A stretch of 9,868 nt of DNA from CAYSND01 sp964642235 (GTDB taxonomy: Bacteria; Bacteroidota; Bacteroidia; Bacteroidales; UBA932). The notes beneath the pieces are model-generated. The model was not told the origin of the DNA. It saw nothing but the letters and a program-made list of their open reading frames with translations, and ran no database searches. Shown one piece after another: positions 7,424 through 9,868 of this stretch; position 1 is the first letter of the stretch, and the number at the start of each line of letters is the position of its first letter. A program made the position numbers and the translations under genes. The stretch is taken from positions 1 to 9,868 of the forward strand of contig CAZXOP010000071.1 in the NCBI GenBank assembly GCA_964642235.1, given 5' to 3'.

Positions 7424-7495
7424 CGCTAAATCGACTAAGAGAGTGTTTTTCCCCGATGAAACGGAGAATTTAATTGATTTCGTTATAATATAATA

Positions 7496-7780
7496 CTACA
7501 TCTTCAAATACCCCTTCAATGCCTCCACGTATGTCTCGAACGCTGCTACCCCTTTTGGAGTGATTCTACATACTGTGCGGGTGCGTTTCCCCACAAATCC
7601 TCGTTCTACGTTTATATATCCCGCTTCACTCAATTTGTCAATCTGTACGCTCAAATTGCCCGAAGTTGAGTTGGTTTTCTCTTTTAGGTAGAGAAAATCA
7701 GCCTCTTCCGCCGATAGCAAAATAGACATAATAGCTAATCGGAGTTCGGAATGGAGTAGGGGATCTAACTCTTTAAACAT
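7496..7780 (-). CDS. Winged-helix transcriptional regulator
   Basis: A 94-residue DNA-binding protein of the small one-domain winged-helix type (ArsR/MarR-like, close to the family described as HTH_34). The N-terminal helices contain HSELRLAIMSILL. The likely recognition helix is STSGNLSVQIDKLSEAGYI (about 38-56). The basic wing is FVGKRTRTVCRITPKGVAAF (62-81). There are no extra domains and no metal-binding Cys cluster, so the inducer is unknown. Its ATG overlaps the stop of the upstream small gene by 8 bases, implying translational coupling. A perfect palindrome in the promoter of that upstream gene is a candidate site for autoregulation (inference). Confidence 0.9.
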   Translation of the reverse strand: MFKELDPLLHSELRLAIMSILLSAEEADFLYLKEKTNSTSGNLSVQIDKLSEAGYINVERGFVGKRTRTVCRITPKGVAAFETYVEALKGYLKM

Positions 7781-7831
7781 CGCTTTTACGGCTTTTATAG
7801 TTCAAAATATGTCCCGGAATTACCATCATAA
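7773..7831 (-). CDS. 3' end of a small gene broken by the assembly gap
   Basis: On the minus strand an open frame comes out of the N-run and ends at TAA 7775-7773. Its last residues are MMVIPGHILNYKSRKSDV. It overlaps the start of the winged-helix gene by 8 bases in another frame, a common arrangement for coupled genes. The hydrophobic MMVIPG followed by a basic tail suits the end of a membrane protein. It is probably the C-terminus of the gene that starts at 7996, since both lie on the same strand and face each other across the gap. The two ends are out of phase if the gap is exactly 100 bases, so the true gap length must differ if they are one gene. Confidence 0.55.
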
Positions 7832-7931
7832 NNNNNNNNNNNNNNNNNNNNNNNNNNNNNNNNNNNNNNNNNNNNNNNNNNNNNNNNNNNNNNNNNNNNN
7901 NNNNNNNNNNNNNNNNNNNNNNNNNNNNNNN
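7832..7931. other. Assembly gap of 100 N
   Basis: Exactly 100 unknown bases. This is a common placeholder for a scaffold gap of unknown length, so coordinates across it are nominal. It probably removes the middle of the small gene that begins at 7996 and ends at 7773. Confidence 0.97.
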
Positions 7932-7996
7932 GTGTTGCGGATCATTTGAGAGATGAGTTCCAAACTCTCTTTTTCGTTTAATTTTTTGTCTTCCAT
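7932..7996 (-). CDS. 5' end of a small gene broken by the assembly gap
   Basis: ATG 7996-7994 opens a frame of 22 residues that enters the N-run without a stop. It begins MEDKKLNEKESLELISQM, a charged amphipathic helix with no signal peptide. From memory, small Bacteroidota membrane proteins encoded directly before winged-helix regulators begin in a similar way, with a soluble N-terminal helix preceding membrane segments. I hold this recall with moderate confidence and the function is unknown. A well-formed promoter lies about 50 bp upstream, so this is the first gene of the unit that continues with the winged-helix regulator. Confidence 0.65.
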
Positions 7997-8046
7997 TTTT
8001 TTATTTTTTTAGTGTGTAAAATTAATATCGTTTTATAAATACGCTG

Positions 8047-8078
8047 CAAATATAAATCAGTTTATAACATAAACCAAA
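8047..8078 (-). promoter_or_regulatory. Promoter of the gapped gene and winged-helix regulator
   Basis: On the minus strand, TTTG (8078-8075) and TATATTTG (8054-8047) are exactly 20 bp apart, a full match to the Bacteroidota TTTG / TAnnTTTG promoter. Transcription would start around 8040, giving a leader of about 45 bases before ATG 7996. The spacer is occupied by a palindrome described separately. Confidence 0.7.
8060..8074. promoter_or_regulatory. Palindromic operator candidate inside the promoter
   Basis: GTTTATAACATAAAC has perfect 6-bp arms around a 3-bp centre. It begins directly next to the -33 TTTG and ends 5 bp before the -7 box. A dimeric regulator bound here would block the polymerase. 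The winged-helix protein encoded by the same unit is the obvious candidate (inference). A looser AT-rich element, GTTTTATAAATAC, lies at 8030-8042 near the likely start site. Confidence 0.5.
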
Positions 8079-8140
8079 TAAAAGTGAAAAATAATTCGTA
8101 ATATTGTCTGATAAAATCGATAATATTAAAATATATAAAA

Positions 8141-9784
8141 ATGAAATCACTGAAAATCACCTTACTAAGCATTTTACTATTAATTCTTTTTATCCCTAAA
8201 AGTTTTGCCTGTACTGTGGTAGCTGTTGGAAAGAAAGCCTCTGCAGACGGCTCTGTAATTATTTCCCATACCGATGCAGGACCCGATTCCCGTATCTATT
8301 TTGTTCCGGGTCAGGTCTTTAAACCCGGTGCAAAGGCTCCTATATATTGGGGTATTCAGGATGCAACCCTCCCACTTAAAGATGATGGGAAGATTTTAGG
8401 GTACCTCCCACAAGTGGAGAAAACTTTTGGATATTTCCACTCTGCCTACTCTCATATCAATGAGCGTCAGCTTGCTATTGCGGAGAGTACCACTTCGCAA
8501 CGCGAAGAATTGGTCTGCACACTTGAAAACGGGGGGCAGATAATGACCATCGAGCAGGCAATGATTTTCGCCCTCCAGAGGTATGAAAAAGCGAAGGATG
8601 CAGTGAAATTCATCGGTTCTATTTTAGAACAATACGGTTTCCTCCCCTCAAGCGGGGATGGTTCTGAATCACTTGTAGTGGCTGATCCCGAAGAGGCGTG
8701 GGTATTTGAGGTCTTCTCGGTGGGTCCCGGGTGGACTCCTCAGAGTGGGAAACCTGGTGCCATTTGGGCAGCGCAGAGGCTCCCTGACGACCAAGCGACA
8801 ATGATCCCTAACTGGAGCGTAATAAAGGAGATAAATGCTTCTGATACAATGAATTTCATTGTCTCAGTAAACTATAAACAATTTGCAATAGAGCGCGGTT
8901 GGTATGATCCTGCCTCCGGAAAACCCTTTGTTTGGCAGGAGGCTTATACTCCCCTCCCTGCGGAGTTTGCAACAGGGCGCTTCTGGTTCTTTTTCCAGAC
9001 ATTTATGCCTAATCTTAGGGAGTGGCCCAACAGGTTCTATGACCCCAAAGAGCCTTTCAAGGGGATGAGTCCTTATTATCAGGTAGTGGAACCATTGTCC
9101 ATATATCCCTTTGCAGCTACCCCTGAGAAGAAAATATCAGTCGGAGATGTTATTGCTTTTCAACGTTCTGTGCTTGAAGGGACTATTTACGATATGACCA
9201 CTTATCCTGAATGGCTTGTTCCTGACGAAAAAGGGGGATATGTTCTCTCTCCGCTTGCGACTCCATTCCCTTCCGGTGAGATGCGAAAACTCATTAAGCA
9301 GACTTATAGGCGCCCTATTGCCCGTCATCGCGGTCATTATGGGATGGTTTGCCAATTACGTAGTTGGCTTCCCGCCGAGATAGGGGGAGTCTATTGGGTT
9401 TATCTCGATAATCCCTATTTTAGCCCTTATGTCCCTATCTATGCAGGAAATCTTTCAGTCGATTCTACCTATAATACCTATAACCCCAACGAATATAGCG
9501 AAGAGTCAGCCCGTTGGTCAATAGACTTTGTGGACAATATGGCAAACCTTCGTTTTCAGGATATCTCCAAGGATGTTAAGACCATAAGACAACCTTTTGA
9601 AGATAAGATCTTTAATGAGCAGAGCTCTATTGAACAGAATGCACTTGATATCTTTAAGTCAAACCCCCAAAAGGCTCGGAAATATCTCACAGATTACTCC
9701 AATTCGAAGATGCGCGAAGTAAATGAGATGTTTATCAAACTGCGTAACTTGATTATCACCAAATACACTAATAATCACGAATAG
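8141..9784 (+). CDS. Exported C69-family dipeptidase
   Basis: A 547-residue peptidase of family C69 (the PepD family, N-terminal-nucleophile hydrolases), which cleaves dipeptides using an N-terminal Cys. Residues 1-23 form a signal peptide with a long Leu/Ile core ending KSFA. The next residue is Cys24 in CTVVAVGKKASADGS, where the family's catalytic Cys is expected, so signal-peptide removal would itself expose the nucleophile. Other family segments are ISHTDAG (41-47), NERQLAIAEST (107-117) and ESLVVADPEEAWVFEV (176-191), followed by a long C-terminal region typical of the family. The context -S-F-A-C is not a good lipobox, as it lacks Leu at -3, so a lipoprotein is less likely. The enzyme would act in the periplasm or outside the cell in peptide use or wall-peptide turnover; the exact substrate is unknown. 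It is divergent from the minus-strand cluster. No convincing promoter is seen; TAATATTG at 8099-8106 is the nearest match. Confidence 0.92.
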   Translation: MKSLKITLLSILLLILFIPKSFACTVVAVGKKASADGSVIISHTDAGPDSRIYFVPGQVFKPGAKAPIYWGIQDATLPLKDDGKILGYLPQVEKTFGYFHSAYSHINERQLAIAESTTSQREELVCTLENGGQIMTIEQAMIFALQRYEKAKDAVKFIGSILEQYGFLPSSGDGSESLVVADPEEAWVFEVFSVGPGWTPQSGKPGAIWAAQRLPDDQATMIPNWSVIKEINASDTMNFIVSVNYKQFAIERGWYDPASGKPFVWQEAYTPLPAEFATGRFWFFFQTFMPNLREWPNRFYDPKEPFKGMSPYYQVVEPLSIYPFAATPEKKISVGDVIAFQRSVLEGTIYDMTTYPEWLVPDEKGGYVLSPLATPFPSGEMRKLIKQTYRRPIARHRGHYGMVCQLRSWLPAEIGGVYWVYLDNPYFSPYVPIYAGNLSVDSTYNTYNPNEYSEESARWSIDFVDNMANLRFQDISKDVKTIRQPFEDKIFNEQSSIEQNALDIFKSNPQKARKYLTDYSNSKMREVNEMFIKLRNLIITKYTNNHE

Positions 9785-9795
9785 CTCCCTATATT

Positions 9796-9868
9796 TTATT
9801 CTAACTGAAACAAGTCGTTTACACTCTTATTAAAATATGCGGAGAGCTTTAATGCTAATTCGGTAGAG
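9796..9868 (-). CDS. 3' end of a Cro/CI-type (XRE) regulator
   Basis: On the minus strand an open frame enters from the right edge and stops at TAA 9798-9796, 11 bp beyond the dipeptidase stop. The 23 visible residues include STELALKLSAYFNKSV and end NDLFQLE. This fits the last helices of short Cro/CI-type helix-turn-helix regulators, which usually end in ALKIA..F..SVDELF.LE. The DNA-binding helices lie outside the window, so the call rests on this tail only. The gene converges on the dipeptidase and no hairpin terminator is visible between them. Confidence 0.65.
   Translation of the reverse strand, partial: STELALKLSAYFNKSVNDLFQLE

Noticed and set aside
7440..7480. Hairpin CCCCG-ATGAAA-CGGAG after the winged-helix gene, considered as a terminator.
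   Set aside because: The stem is only 5 bp with one wobble, and on the minus strand it is followed by A-rich rather than T-rich sequence.
1..9868. CRISPR arrays, tRNA or rRNA genes, insertion sequences or phage genes.
   Set aside because: No regularly spaced repeats, cloverleaf-like segments, transposase motifs or terminal inverted repeats were seen.

Overview
The window looks like a chromosomal segment of a member of the Bacteroidota, probably Bacteroidales. It is AT-rich, carries a TonB-dependent receptor with an N-terminal carboxypeptidase-like domain, and has several boxes of the Bacteroidota promoter type (TAnnTTTG near -7, two with TTG/TTTG 20 bp upstream). Several exported proteins end in a C-terminal aromatic, as outer-membrane barrels do. 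A run of exactly 100 N (7832-7931) shows that this is a scaffolded draft assembly. Both the left and right edges cut through genes.

Left part (1-2700). The 5' end of an exported protein of unknown function (minus strand, cut at base 1) follows an exported ankyrin-repeat protein (170-1591, minus). Divergent from the ankyrin gene is an exported Prx6-type peroxiredoxin (1820-2608, plus). The 228-bp space between them holds a 7-bp-arm palindrome whose core fits the outer bases of a Fur/PerR-type 7-1-7 box. A strong hairpin terminator (2643-2682) separates the peroxiredoxin from the converging receptor gene.

Middle part (2712-7996, all minus strand). Read in the direction of transcription this is: a small protein broken by the assembly gap; a winged-helix regulator whose start overlaps the end of that protein; a LiaF-like four-helix membrane protein; a small predicted outer-membrane barrel; a LytTR DNA-binding protein anchored by four membrane helices; and a TonB-dependent receptor with no SusD partner. 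Two good promoters are visible, one before the gapped gene (8047-8078) and one before the LiaF-like gene (7393-7423). The first has a perfect palindrome filling its spacer, a likely operator. I read the set as an envelope-sensing and response locus. The inner-membrane parts and DNA-binding proteins would adjust the outer-membrane barrel and receptor. The signal and cargo are unknown.

Right part (8141-9868). An exported C69-family dipeptidase is transcribed divergently from the middle cluster. It converges on the 3' end of a Cro/CI-type regulator cut by the window edge.
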